DNA of 64,000 nucleotides from Paenibacillus sp. FSL A5-0031 (GTDB lineage: Bacteria > Bacillota > Bacilli > Paenibacillales > Paenibacillaceae), in assembly GCF_001956295.1 (NCBI RefSeq), contig NZ_MRTD01000001.1:744001-808000 (forward strand), given 5' to 3'. A program made the position numbers and the translations under genes. The stretch's first letter is position 1. Every line of letters begins with the position of its first letter. Positions 8,877 through 17,490 of this stretch are shown here, in pieces. A model generated the notes under the pieces. The model was not told the DNA's origin. It ran no database searches and saw nothing but the letters and a program-made list of their open reading frames with translations.

Positions 8877-9302
8877 ATGAACAACAAACCACTCGTTTAT
8901 TTTTTGTGTACTGGAAACTCTTGCAGAAGCCAGATCGCCGATGGATTTTTGAAGGCACTGGGTAGCGATAAATATGAAGTGAGGAGTGCCGGTCTAGAAG
9001 CTCATGGCTTAAATCCCCGTGCGGTTCAAACCATGAAAGAAGCAGGCATCGATATCTCCAATCATACTTCGGATGTCATTGATCCTGAGATTTTAAAACA
9101 AGCAGATTATATCATCACGCTTTGCGGTCATGCTAACGATAACTGTCCGGTTGTAAGTAACGACAAAGCGCAAAGATGGCATTGGGGCTTCGACGACCCC
9201 GCAAAAGCGACAGGTTCAGAAGAAGAAATCAAAACTACATTCGCAGAGGTCCGTGATTCGATAAAAAATCGAGTTGAGTTGTTTGTGAAAGAAGGGAAGT
9301 AA
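8877..9302 (+). CDS. arsC: ArsC arsenate reductase, thioredoxin-coupled type
   Basis: A 141-residue arsenate reductase of the low-molecular-weight tyrosine-phosphatase fold. The P-loop CTGNSCRS supplies nucleophile C11, with C83 and C90 ([10 protein letters not shown]) forming the disulfide cascade, matching C10/C82/C89 of the Bacillus and Staphylococcus enzymes. It reduces As(V) to As(III) for export by ArsB and needs thioredoxin; a thioredoxin gene lies 4.3 kb downstream. GGAGACC precedes the start. A 13-bp terminator hairpin ends the operon. Confidence 0.95.
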   Translation: MNNKPLVYFLCTGNSCRSQIADGFLKALGSDKYEVRSAGLEAHGLNPRAVQTMKEAGIDISNHTSDVIDPEILKQADYIITLCGHANDNCPVVSNDKAQRWHWGFDDPAKATGSEEEIKTTFAEVRDSIKNRVELFVKEGK

Positions 9303-9383
9303 CAAACCGTAATAGTTATGTACTTACGAATATATTCGATGATTTAGGAACTGTTTTTGTGCCATTTATAACTATAATACAAA

Positions 9384-9415
9384 AGAAGCAAGCCCTCAGG
9401 GCTTGCTTCTTTTTC
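9384..9415 (+). terminator. Terminator of the ars operon
   Basis: Perfect 13-bp arms AGAAGCAAGCCCT / AGGGCTTGCTTCT with minimal loop, followed by TTTTC. It could also act on the convergent small - strand ORF. Confidence 0.9.
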
Positions 9416-9539
9416 ATTTAAAATTGCTAATTATTTGGTCTTGCTGAATTTCGTCATCTCTAATGATACCTACTCCTGCGTATAAAATATAAATAATGCC
9501 GCCAACGAAGCACGCACATAAAGTTAAGAAGGAAATCAT
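9414..9539 (-). CDS. 41-residue membrane peptide, convergent with arsC
   Basis: Short ORF with AAAGGATG about eight bases before ATG. The sequence begins MISFLTLCACFVGGII and continues as one hydrophobic helix, ending with a polar tail IRDDEIQQDQIISNFK. It is tail to tail with the ars operon and its stop lies in the T tract of the shared terminator. I do not recognise a family. The length, a good ribosome binding site and a clean membrane-helix pattern favour a real small protein, but an independent homolog would be needed to be sure. Confidence 0.5.
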   Translation of the reverse strand: MISFLTLCACFVGGIIYILYAGVGIIRDDEIQQDQIISNFK

Positions 9540-9863
9540 ATGTTGTCATCCTTTCTAATCGTGATTACATCAATCGTACAGTGACCCTCAAGCCTTGTGA
9601 CCCTCCAATCCAATCTGATATCTCCCATCCAATAAAATTCAACGTTTCGAATCCAGATAATTGAATTGAAATATTCATATTGATCTGACGGTGGATACTG
9701 ATTGCTTGACACAAAAATGAAACTTCTCTCCCTATAATTTTATCTTGATAATCAAGATACTTATAACTATAATTAAAATAATTCAAGACAATTGGTTGTC
9801 GAGATAAACAATGGGAGTGGCAATTACATTGTCAATTAAACAAAGTGGAGGGAACGAGAAACA
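9540..9863. other. Intergenic region upstream of the MFS exporter
   Basis: AT-rich spacer. It holds the 19-bp palindrome at 9741 and otherwise shows no supported gene; a 73-codon - strand frame here lacks a ribosome binding site and any recognisable domain. Confidence 0.5.
9741..9759. promoter_or_regulatory. 19-bp perfect palindrome, probable operator
   Basis: TATCTTGAT-A-ATCAAGATA is a perfect dyad about 105 bp before the MFS start. The form suits a MarR- or TetR-type dimer; its regulator is not adjacent. Confidence 0.6.
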
Positions 9864-11393
9864 ATGGAAATGGCAAAAGGAAATAAAGTAGGTGTAATCA
9901 TTGCAGCACTTCTGCTGGCTACACTTATGGCATCGATGGATAACACCATATTAGCAACTGCGATGGGAACAATCGTAGGGGACCTTGGCGGGTTTGACAA
10001 ATTAATGTGGGTGACTTCTGCTTATATGATCGCAGAGATGGCTGGTATGCCGATATTTGGTAAGTTATCTGATATGTATGGTCGCAAGCGTTTCTTTGTA
10101 TTCGGAATTATCGTATTTATGATCGGTTCAGCTTTATGCGGTACAGCGGAATCTATTGTACAGCTGAGTATTTATCGCGCGATACAGGGTATTGGCGGCG
10201 GAGCTCTAGTACCTATTGCATTTACAATTATGTTCGATGTGGTAGCACCTGAAAAACGGGGGAAGATAGGCGGATTATTTGGCGCTGCATATGGTATTTC
10301 AAGCATTTTCGGGCCTCTAATTGGCGCTTATATTGCAGATTATGTTCATTGGTCCTGGATTTTCTACATCAATTTACCAATAGGAATCATTGCATTTGTA
10401 ATGATTGCTTATTTTTACAAAGAGTCTGTTGAGCATTCTAAACAAAAAATCGACTACATGGGCGCAATAACGCTCGTAACTTCAATTCTTTGTCTCATGT
10501 TCGCGCTGGAGCTAGGAGGTAAAAAATACGACTGGGACTCCTTCACGATCGTAGGTTTGTTTTTAGCTTTTGTCGTATTATTGATCACTTTTATCTTTAT
10601 TGAACGGCGCGCACAAGAACCAATCATCACTTTCAGCATGTTCAAAAATCGGCTTTATTCCACAAGTAATTTAATGGCTATTTTTAGCGGCGCAGCGTTT
10701 ATAACAGCTTCCGTCTATATCCCAATCTATGTTCAAGGGGTACTTGGAGGCTCAGCTACCAACTCGGGGCTCGTGTTGCTTCCAATGATGGTCGGATCTG
10801 TTGTTACCGCTGCTGGCGGCGGTATTCTGCTCTCCAAGTTTAGTTATCGCTCCATCATGATTTCGACGTTGTTTCTGCTAGTGGGCGGCATGGCTCTACT
10901 GACTACTTTAACACCCGATTCATCCCGATTTATGGTTACAATCTTTATGATTTTAGTTGGTCTTGGCATCGGCTCATCGTTTTCTGTGCTAAGCAATTCC
11001 GCCATACATGGATTTACTGCTAGGCAGCGAGGATCTGCAAGCTCTACACTTAGCTTCACTCGGGAACTGGGAATGACGCTTGGGATTACGGTATTCGGTA
11101 TTATTCAAAGTCACTTATTTGCAAATAAACTTTCTTCATCGTTCGGCAGCGGCGGTCAAACGTCGGAGTTCATTGATCTAAATGATCCAAGTAAAATTTT
11201 AACACCTGAGACAAGGGAGAACATTCCTTCTCAGATTCTTGATAAAATAACTGAATCACTGTCCTCGTCACTCGTTCATACTTTTGCTTGGGCTATTATT
11301 CCATCCGTCATTGCTCTGTTAGCTGCCTTTGCGATGAGCAAGGAGAAGTTTGATCCAGCTTCCGAGCTAGAAGAATATTCGGCATCTCATTAA
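9864..11393 (+). CDS. MFS drug:H+ antiporter, DHA2 (EmrB/QacA) family
   Basis: A 509-residue, probably 14-helix exporter. Motif D1-like [20 protein letters not shown] opens the protein; motif [14 protein letters not shown] lies in loop 2-3; [16 protein letters not shown] is motif B; and [18 protein letters not shown] is motif C, the antiporter signature. These proteins expel cationic or amphipathic drugs. GGAGGGAACG precedes the start, and a second ATG two codons on is equally possible. It stands alone, behind a 19-bp palindrome and ahead of a strong terminator, so it is probably a substrate-induced single gene. Confidence 0.9.
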   Translation: MEMAKGNKVGVIIAALLLATLMASMDNTILATAMGTIVGDLGGFDKLMWVTSAYMIAEMAGMPIFGKLSDMYGRKRFFVFGIIVFMIGSALCGTAESIVQLSIYRAIQGIGGGALVPIAFTIMFDVVAPEKRGKIGGLFGAAYGISSIFGPLIGAYIADYVHWSWIFYINLPIGIIAFVMIAYFYKESVEHSKQKIDYMGAITLVTSILCLMFALELGGKKYDWDSFTIVGLFLAFVVLLITFIFIERRAQEPIITFSMFKNRLYSTSNLMAIFSGAAFITASVYIPIYVQGVLGGSATNSGLVLLPMMVGSVVTAAGGGILLSKFSYRSIMISTLFLLVGGMALLTTLTPDSSRFMVTIFMILVGLGIGSSFSVLSNSAIHGFTARQRGSASSTLSFTRELGMTLGITVFGIIQSHLFANKLSSSFGSGGQTSEFIDLNDPSKILTPETRENIPSQILDKITESLSSSLVHTFAWAIIPSVIALLAAFAMSKEKFDPASELEEYSASH

Positions 11394-11396
11394 AAA

Positions 11397-11426
11397 AAAA
11401 CCTCGTTATTCGTAGCGAGGTTTTTC
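11397..11426 (+). terminator. Terminator of the DHA2 exporter gene
   Basis: AAACCTCG and CGAGGTTT arms around a 10-base loop, with A run before and T run after; it may work in both directions. Confidence 0.85.
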
Positions 11427-11604
11427 TTTTGTACATTAAACTTTTGCAAATAAATCTCTAATGACGCTTGCGTCAAGCTCATTCGTTATTTTATAGAAAT
11501 TAGCAGCATTTTTTGAAGCATTGTAATTAAATACAACTACAAAATGATAATCATAAAATGTAATAACCAAGAGCCTACTTTATTACATCATAATATTTCA
11601 CAAC

Positions 11605-11634
11605 TTGACATATTAGCGACTTCGTAGGTATTAT
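11605..11634 (+). promoter_or_regulatory. Sigma-A promoter of the first rrf2-like gene
   Basis: TTGACA, an 18-bp spacer and TATTAT lie 33 bp before the start codon. Confidence 0.7.
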
Positions 11635-11666
11635 AGACACAATAAGTCTGTAATTGAGGTGAGAAC

Positions 11667-12071
11667 ATGAAATTTTCCAAAGCGACCAATTATGCACTTC
11701 ACACCATGCTCATGCTTGTAGAAGCTTCTAATTTGAAGCCCATAGGCGTCAAGCAGCTGGCGGAATCCCAAAACGTTTCACCTACTTATCTTTCCAAAAT
11801 TTTAACGAGACTCGTCAAAGCTGGGATGATTGAATCCGTTTCTGGGGCAAACGGAGGTTACCGGCTATCACGCAAAAAGGACGACATTACGTTTTTGGAT
11901 ATTATCCACGCTATTGAAGGAACAACATCATTATTTGAATGTGATTTTGTTCATGGTGAAGAATGCTTGATTCAAGCTGCAATGAAAGAAGCGGAAGAGA
12001 AGATGGAACAACATCTGAAACAAACGAAATTAGCTGACGTTGCAAAAAAACAAACCAAACTTAAAAGTTAA
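11667..12071 (+). CDS. Rrf2-family transcriptional regulator (first copy)
   Basis: A 134-residue Rrf2 winged-helix protein. MKFSKATNYALHTMLML is the family N-terminus; VKQLAESQNVSPTYLSKIL is the HTH, and ANGGYRLSRKKDDITFLDI is the wing and hinge. Two cysteines (FECDFVHGEECL) remain where Fe-S members such as IscR or NsrR carry three, so cluster binding is doubtful and a YwnA-like redox or ligand sensor is more likely. It is preceded by a consensus promoter and followed by tandem operator-like repeats before a flavoprotein pseudogene it may once have controlled. Confidence 0.9.
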   Translation: MKFSKATNYALHTMLMLVEASNLKPIGVKQLAESQNVSPTYLSKILTRLVKAGMIESVSGANGGYRLSRKKDDITFLDIIHAIEGTTSLFECDFVHGEECLIQAAMKEAEEKMEQHLKQTKLADVAKKQTKLKS

Positions 12072-12139
12072 GAACATTTTTCTGAAAAAGGAGAAGTACA
12101 ATTAACATCGTATTAAATCCTTTTTTCGAATCAATTGTA

Positions 12140-12226
12140 GATATAGCGAGTCTTCAATGTCGTATTTAAATTTGATAATAAGCGTTTTTTTTCGCATTAT
12201 TATAGATATAAAGAGTCTTTAATATC
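12140..12226. promoter_or_regulatory. Tandem operator-like repeats upstream of the flavoprotein pseudogene
   Basis: A 22-bp unit at 12205-12226 is an imperfect dyad (GATATAAAG-AGT-CTTTAATATC). A diverged copy lies at 12140-12161, 65 bp upstream. They lie between an Rrf2 gene and its likely target and are candidate Rrf2 sites (inference). Confidence 0.55.
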
Positions 12227-12248
12227 CCATTAGTAGGAGATGAGCTAC

Positions 12249-13120
12249 ATGAATTATGATTGTGCCATTATTGGCGGAGGACCAGCAGGGTTAAATGCCG
12301 CACTTATGCTTGGCAGGGCAAGGAGAAGCGTTGCTTTGATCGACAACAATCGTCCAAGAAATGCTGTTACTCATTCATCGCATGGCTTTATAACAAGAGA
12401 TGGCGTTACACCAGCTGAGTTTCGCCGCATTGCTTATGAAGAGGTGCTGAGTTATCCATCAGTCGATCATAGGCAAGATGAGGTGATTTCGGTCAGCAAA
12501 ATTGAAGCCGGATTTGAGCTTTTGATTCATCTGGATTACGCATTCCTACACGTAAATTGATCTTGGCAACAGGAGTAAAAGAAATATTTCCTGAGATCGA
12601 AGGCTTTTACCCGCTTTATGGAAAAAGCTTGTTTAATTGCCCTTATTGCGACGGTTGGTCGGAATATCCGGCTGTTTTTCATACAGCGAAGCTGCTTCTC
12701 AATTGGAGCAAGGATTTAGTTGTCTGTACAAACGGGAATGAAAACCTGTCGAACGAACAAAAAAAACAGCTCCAACGAAAGGGGATCGCAATCATGGGGC
12801 AGCCCATTGCAGCATTCGTCGGACAAAATGGGAAGCTTGAGCATATTCGTTTCTCAGATGGGACTACCATCGAAAGAGCTGGTGGTTTCGTTACTCCTAA
12901 GTTTATTTCAAGCACGCGGTTCGGAGAACAATTGGGCTGTGATAAAACGGAGTTGGGAGGAATTCAAACGGATGGAAAGGGAAAAACCTCAGTACCCGGT
13001 CTTTATATCGCTGGTGATGCTTCCTATTTCATGCCATCCCAATTGGTTTTTGCTGCGGCTGACGGCAGTCGAATAGCGATGAGCGTAAATTTGGAGTTAG
13101 CAGAAGAAGACTTCATTTAA
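12249..13120 (+). pseudogene. Thioredoxin-reductase-like NAD(P)/FAD oxidoreductase, frameshifted
   Basis: Two overlapping frames encode one ~300-residue flavoprotein. The first part has MNYDCAIIGGGPAGLNAAL and FITRDGVTPAEF. The second has KLILATGVKEIFPEIEGF, FNCPYCDGW, VPGLYIAGDAS and QLVFAAADGSRIA. The frames join around 12519-12524: reading GAG CTT, then losing one T from a T run (or adding two bases), restores DSSGLRIPTRKLILATG. There also seem to be about 10-12 residues missing just after CPYCDGW, where relatives have the NADP-fold opening. AGGAG precedes ATG 12249. It is followed by a second Rrf2 regulator and a thioredoxin, consistent with a disulfide-reducing operon now inactive unless the frameshift is a sequence error. 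Confidence 0.8.
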
Positions 13121-13163
13121 CGAAACTTAAATGCAGTCACACTACGATAGGAGGGAGCACTAT

Positions 13164-13586
13164 TTGCAAATAAAAAATCATTTGATTGGGTCTTCAAAAT
13201 TTCGGGCAGCTTTATGTGTCATCTTGCTACTTACAGAGCATGGTGGAACGTTGACTAGCTCAGAAATGGCACAACAGCTGAATGTCCATGCCGCTTATTT
13301 ACGAAAAATCATGTCCGCATTGCAGAAAGCTGGGATGGTTGAAGCTAAGGAAGGTCAAGACGGCGGATATAAACTAAAGCATCCTGGATCTGATATAACA
13401 TTGGCTGATGTTTACGATGCAGTAAGAGAGGTAAAGAAAAGCCAAACCGTTACATTCTGTCAATGGACAACATCTATAAATGACAGCTTAGCGAAATTAA
13501 TGCTTGGAGTCGATGAATGTACGATTTCATACTTAAAGGAAATTAAAGCAACTGACATGATAAGCAGCTTAAGCAATTCGAATTAA
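13164..13586 (+). CDS. Rrf2-family transcriptional regulator (second copy)
   Basis: Rrf2-type winged helix of about 140 residues. The HTH is LTSSEMAQQLNVHAAYLRKI and the wing is QDGGYKLKHPGSDITLADV. The open frame reaches ATG 13131, but a strong TAGGAGGGAG lies just before TTG 13164, which is taken as the start. Three cysteines are spread out (ALCVIL, TFCQW, DECTI) and do not form the clustered Fe-S motif. It sits between the flavoprotein pseudogene and a thioredoxin and probably regulates this redox group together with the copy at 11667. Confidence 0.85.
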   Translation: MQIKNHLIGSSKFRAALCVILLLTEHGGTLTSSEMAQQLNVHAAYLRKIMSALQKAGMVEAKEGQDGGYKLKHPGSDITLADVYDAVREVKKSQTVTFCQWTTSINDSLAKLMLGVDECTISYLKEIKATDMISSLSNSN

Positions 13587-13623
13587 ACAAATCTATCATC
13601 TAACTGGAGAGGAAGACATAACC

Positions 13624-13944
13624 ATGACAATTATACATGGAACGGATACAACACTAAAAAATGAAATTCAAAACGAGGGGCTAACCATAGTTAATTTCTG
13701 GGCTCCTTGGTGTGGACCATGTTTTATGTTCGCGCCCATTCTTGAAACATTTAATTCGGCAGGAAGCCATAATGTAAAAATTGTGAAAGTAAATGTGGAT
13801 GTTAGTGAAGCGATGGCTTCACAATTTGGAATTATGAGTATACCTACTACAATCCTCTTTAAAGATGGAATACCTGTTGATAAAAGGAGCGGAGTCCTTA
13901 CAGTAGAAGGCTTGGAACAATTTATTTCTGGTTATATTAAATAA
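13624..13944 (+). CDS. Thioredoxin
   Basis: A 106-residue thioredoxin with the full active site WCGPC (C30, C33) inside FWAPWCGPCFMFAPIL and the cis-proline SIPTTILFKDG. It reduces protein disulfides in the cytoplasm, including ArsC-type arsenate reductases. GAGAGGAAG precedes ATG. It follows an Rrf2 regulator by 37 bp and the broken thioredoxin-reductase-like gene, so it would depend on a reductase encoded elsewhere if that gene is truly dead. It is diverged enough from housekeeping TrxA to be an accessory copy (inference). Confidence 0.92.
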   Translation: MTIIHGTDTTLKNEIQNEGLTIVNFWAPWCGPCFMFAPILETFNSAGSHNVKIVKVNVDVSEAMASQFGIMSIPTTILFKDGIPVDKRSGVLTVEGLEQFISGYIK

Positions 13945-14040
13945 TAGCCCGCATTATAGGCTTAATCGATCATGATAGAGGAAACAGGTGTGTAGTACTC
14001 ACCTATCAAAAGGTTAATATAATCGCAATGGAGGATTCAG

Positions 14041-14529
14041 ATGACTACAAAAATTAAAATGACTCATACATTTAATGCTCCTCGTGACCTTGTTTTTAAG
14101 GCTTTTACAGAATCAGAACATTTACTGAATTGGTGGGGACCAAAAGGATGGGCTTTTGACATTAAAAAATTCGATCTCCGCCCAGGTGGTTTATTTCATT
14201 ACAAACAGACCGCACCAGACGGAACCGAGATGTGGGTCAAGTTTATCTATCATGAAGTTAATTCACCTGAGAAAATTGTGTATACCAATTCCTTTTCCGA
14301 TGAGAAAGGTAACACCGTGCGTGCACCCTTTGACGCCAATTGGCCTCTTGAATTTTCAGTCACTTTTATTTTCAGTGAAGATGGAGACAAAACCATTCTT
14401 ACTATGGAAGGGGCAGCAGTATCTCCAACTGAAGAGGAAGCCAAAACGTTAGAGGCATCACAAGATATGGTTCACGAAGGATATAAAGTGACGTTTAATC
14501 AACTGGCAGATTACTTATTAATGGTATAA
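14041..14529 (+). CDS. SRPBCC (AHSA1-like) domain protein
   Basis: A 162-residue START/Bet v1-fold protein of the AHSA1/activator-of-Hsp90 type. MTHTFNAPRDLVFKAFTE opens the fold; LLNWWGPKGW and FDLRPGGLFHYKQ are characteristic; the C-terminal helix is GYKVTFNQLADYLL. Such proteins hold a hydrophobic ligand in a cavity, and their function is usually unknown. GGAGG precedes the start. Unlike the similar gene at 30597 it has no ArsR partner. A long terminator hairpin follows. Confidence 0.9.
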   Translation: MTTKIKMTHTFNAPRDLVFKAFTESEHLLNWWGPKGWAFDIKKFDLRPGGLFHYKQTAPDGTEMWVKFIYHEVNSPEKIVYTNSFSDEKGNTVRAPFDANWPLEFSVTFIFSEDGDKTILTMEGAAVSPTEEEAKTLEASQDMVHEGYKVTFNQLADYLLMV

Positions 14530-14563
14530 ACCAACTAGTTAACGTGATACAAAAAAAACTCTT

Positions 14564-14626
14564 AACGACAAAGGTTAGTTTGATCTCACATTGTTGATGA
14601 TCATCCTGACCTTTGTTGTTTTTTTG
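14564..14626 (+). terminator. Terminator of the SRPBCC gene
   Basis: AACGACAAAGGTTAG pairs with CTGACCTTTGTTGTT (G-U allowed) around a long loop with an inner GATC pairing, then T7. Confidence 0.75.
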
Positions 14627-14921
14627 TTAGTTGGGCTCAAATGGAACGGGGTCGAGCCTTTTTGCGTAATGTATCTCAGTACTTTGTACAACATGTGCAA
14701 CTTGATATTCTCGCTACATATTTTTACCAAAAAATTGTTGAACCACCAACAATCGTGTAAAATATAACTTATTTGCTCGACGCATATAGTTCCAAATTCC
14801 TCGAAGGAAGTGAGTCAACATAATTTTTAGTCTTATGTGCTTCAGGAAACTATACTAAGGCTTCAAATCAGTTATTTTGTTACATTTCCCAGTCATTTTA
14901 TTATAACTATAAGTCGAGGTT
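14627..14921. other. Intergenic region upstream of the isoprenoid enzyme gene
   Basis: AT-rich. It contains the promoter/operator pair at 14734-14763 and no supported gene. Confidence 0.5.
14734..14763 (+). promoter_or_regulatory. Promoter with overlapping palindrome
   Basis: TTGTTG, 17 bp, TAAAAT forms a plausible sigma-A promoter. The inverted repeat ATTGTTG-6-CAACAAT (14734-14753) covers the -35 box, suggesting repression. It lies about 160 bp before the start codon. Confidence 0.5.
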
Positions 14922-17315
14922 ATGCGTCGTATGAATGATAAGTATACAGCTCAAGCAGATACTTGGTACCAGCTTGCAGAGCAAAAGGCAGCCCAATATT
15001 TTGAAACATTGAATGAACAAGTGAAAAATAAAACTTATGTAACTACACTAACCGAAGATATTCAATTGTGGAAAAAGAACCATATCCAACATTATTCATT
15101 GTTATCCTTTTTTTCGAAAGGAAAGAAAAAACCGGATTCTCGGGATTATCATAGATACATATGGTGGCTGAATTATTCGGGAAAACTGGATGAATATTTG
15201 GATCGAAGCGTTTCCTATATTTATATGAGGGATTTAGGCAAAGCTTTGGATTCTCCAGAGACACAATTGAGAATTCAACGAGTGATTGCTGACGTCAAAA
15301 GTCACTTTATTCAACCCTCTTCAACTAACGGGGGAGAGCAGCCTGATTTTATGACCTTGGCGGGGCTGTATCGGTGGGCACAGAAGGAAGGCATAGAAAA
15401 CGCCATAATCTGGGTAATAAATAAACTAAAATCCGTATCCTCTAATATCCCAAAGGAAATGAGTTCCGAGCATGCGGTGCGCAAGCTGATCAAAATCATA
15501 ATCGGCGTAATGCTTCATGTAATTGAAGAAATGGATGATCAAGTATTGCCTGCTGAGCGTGCCCGGAGACTAGACGAATCCGTCAGACTTGGTTACTCCT
15601 ATGGACTAACCTATCCTTTTATCGACGATCTGCTTGATTCTGGTGTCCTAAAGGCTGAGGAGAAAGAACAATATTCCACTATGATCCGTACTTCACTTCT
15701 AAGCGGATCTGTTCCACAATTAGGTGAATGGTCCGGCAATAACTTTAAATTTGTCCAATACGTACACGCGGAGCTTAGTGACGCTTTTGAGTATATTAAA
15801 AAATATCAACGACCTGAAACACAACAAACCTTTTTCGAGCAATCTTACGTGTTTTTTCATTCTCAGGATTTGGACCGTGTCAAGGATCTAACGAATGTAA
15901 CTTACACCAACAAAGACCTTTACCTGCCTATCATTTTAAAATCCTCATCTTCAAGGCTCATCGTCCGTTCTGTCATTAGCGCTTCATTGGATGAAGGCTT
16001 TGATAATCGAACATTTTATTATGGCATTTATAATCAGCTGGCAGATGATTTAGCAGATATGTTTGATGATATGAAAGACGGGGCGGTAACACCCTATACC
16101 TATTATTTGAAATACCATGAGCAGCGCTCAGATCTAATCAATCCCTTCGAGTTATACTGGTCCGTCATCTCTTATTTAATTCACAGCGTATACTACTCCG
16201 ATGCCAAAACCCGAGAAGTGATTCTTGATCGTGCCTTCAATGGTCTAAAGAGGTTGAAAGAACGTATAGGTACTGAGAAATATAACGAAATTATGGCGGT
16301 GTTTGCTTCAGGAGATCCAGACTTCAATCGTCTTATCCAACATGTGGTTCAAAAAGCGGATGATGTGGATTTCTTCGATAAACTGCTCCGGGATCAGATG
16401 GTAACGGTGTTAAAAAGCAATCGCAATGAAAAGGAACAATTCCTTTCAACTGTCAAAGCTGCTCGCGAGCAAATCAACAATCTATTGCCGATTCACAAAA
16501 GTAATGAAATACCTCCAATGAAAGAGCTGCTTATTGATGCTGCAAACTACAGTCTTGAAGGAGATGGCAAACGATTACGGCCAATATTGGCTTGGGTCAT
16601 GGGTATAAATGAATATGGACTGCATGCTTCGACGATCGTGCCGCTTTTAAAATCATTAGAGTATATGCATACCGCATCTTTAATCTTCGATGATCTCCCA
16701 ACGCAGGATAATGCCTCTACTCGCAGAGGGCGTCCTACGCTGCACCAGGTCCATGATAGTGCCACCGCGGAATTAACCGGCCTATTTCTTACCCAGAAGG
16801 CGATTGAAGAGCAATCATCGCTTGAACAGTTTGATCCTAAAACCGTACTTACTTTAATGCAATATTCGTCCCAAAGAGCTGGAGAAATGTGCATGGGGCA
16901 GGCGATGGATTTGCATTCCAAAGGAAAAGCATTAACATTGGAGCAGCTGAATATGATGTGCTTTTACAAAACCGGAATTGCATTTGAAGCTTCACTTGTT
17001 ATGCCTGCTATTCTCGCTCAGGTTAAACCGTCAGAAATTGCGATTTTGAAAAAGTACGCCTATCATGCGGGCATAGCCTTTCAAATTAAAGATGATTTGC
17101 TTGATTCGGAAGGAGATTTACAGTTACTCGGTAAACCTATTGGCCAGGATGTAGAGAACAACAACTCGACTTTTGTAACCATCCTTGGTCTTGATGGAGC
17201 TAGAAAAGAGATGTGGGAACACTTCTGCCTTGCAATGGAAGCATTAAAGGAGATGCCACGTAATCCTGCTTTTCTAAAGCAACTGCTGAATTATATTATA
17301 AGTCGGGATTTTTAA
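14922..17315 (+). CDS. Class I isoprenoid synthase with large N-terminal helical domain
   Basis: A 797-residue protein. Residues from about 530 to the end form a polyprenyl synthetase (trans-IDS) domain: GDGKRLRPILAW, first aspartate motif FDDLPTQD (about 588-595), GEMCMGQAMDL, FYKTGIAFEAS, and second aspartate motif FQIKDDLLD (about 720-728). Both metal motifs are intact, so prenyl-diphosphate condensation or ionisation is plausible. The N-terminal ~520 residues are helical and unknown to me, but contain an Asp-rich ADDLADMFDD (about 375-384) that resembles a degenerate second copy. Ordinary FPP synthases are ~300 residues, so this is a fused or terpene-synthase-like enzyme. The start could also be ATG 14931. 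It is transcribed alone and followed by a terminator. Confidence 0.8.
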   Translation: MRRMNDKYTAQADTWYQLAEQKAAQYFETLNEQVKNKTYVTTLTEDIQLWKKNHIQHYSLLSFFSKGKKKPDSRDYHRYIWWLNYSGKLDEYLDRSVSYIYMRDLGKALDSPETQLRIQRVIADVKSHFIQPSSTNGGEQPDFMTLAGLYRWAQKEGIENAIIWVINKLKSVSSNIPKEMSSEHAVRKLIKIIIGVMLHVIEEMDDQVLPAERARRLDESVRLGYSYGLTYPFIDDLLDSGVLKAEEKEQYSTMIRTSLLSGSVPQLGEWSGNNFKFVQYVHAELSDAFEYIKKYQRPETQQTFFEQSYVFFHSQDLDRVKDLTNVTYTNKDLYLPIILKSSSSRLIVRSVISASLDEGFDNRTFYYGIYNQLADDLADMFDDMKDGAVTPYTYYLKYHEQRSDLINPFELYWSVISYLIHSVYYSDAKTREVILDRAFNGLKRLKERIGTEKYNEIMAVFASGDPDFNRLIQHVVQKADDVDFFDKLLRDQMVTVLKSNRNEKEQFLSTVKAAREQINNLLPIHKSNEIPPMKELLIDAANYSLEGDGKRLRPILAWVMGINEYGLHASTIVPLLKSLEYMHTASLIFDDLPTQDNASTRRGRPTLHQVHDSATAELTGLFLTQKAIEEQSSLEQFDPKTVLTLMQYSSQRAGEMCMGQAMDLHSKGKALTLEQLNMMCFYKTGIAFEASLVMPAILAQVKPSEIAILKKYAYHAGIAFQIKDDLLDSEGDLQLLGKPIGQDVENNNSTFVTILGLDGARKEMWEHFCLAMEALKEMPRNPAFLKQLLNYIISRDF

Positions 17316-17386
17316 ATTACATTCGAACGCCTTGAGGAAGACTCGAGCGATCATGTTAGATAGTGCGACAATTTGAATAAGCAAAC

Positions 17387-17433
17387 AGCAGTCCATCGGT
17401 GACACATGGTCACTGTGAGACTGCTTTTTCTTT
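17387..17433 (+). terminator. Terminator of the isoprenoid enzyme gene
   Basis: AGCAGTC / GACTGCT outer arms with inner GTGAC/GTCAC, followed by TTTTCTTTTT. Confidence 0.8.
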
Positions 17434-17490
17434 TTAATGGTGTTTGAAACAGTCAGCAAAAGGTTGATGAGGATGGAAGGGGAAGATAAA

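Noticed and set aside
9565-9786. 73-codon - strand frame
   Set aside because: Includes the 19-bp palindrome at its 5' part, lacks a ribosome binding site and shows no fold pattern.
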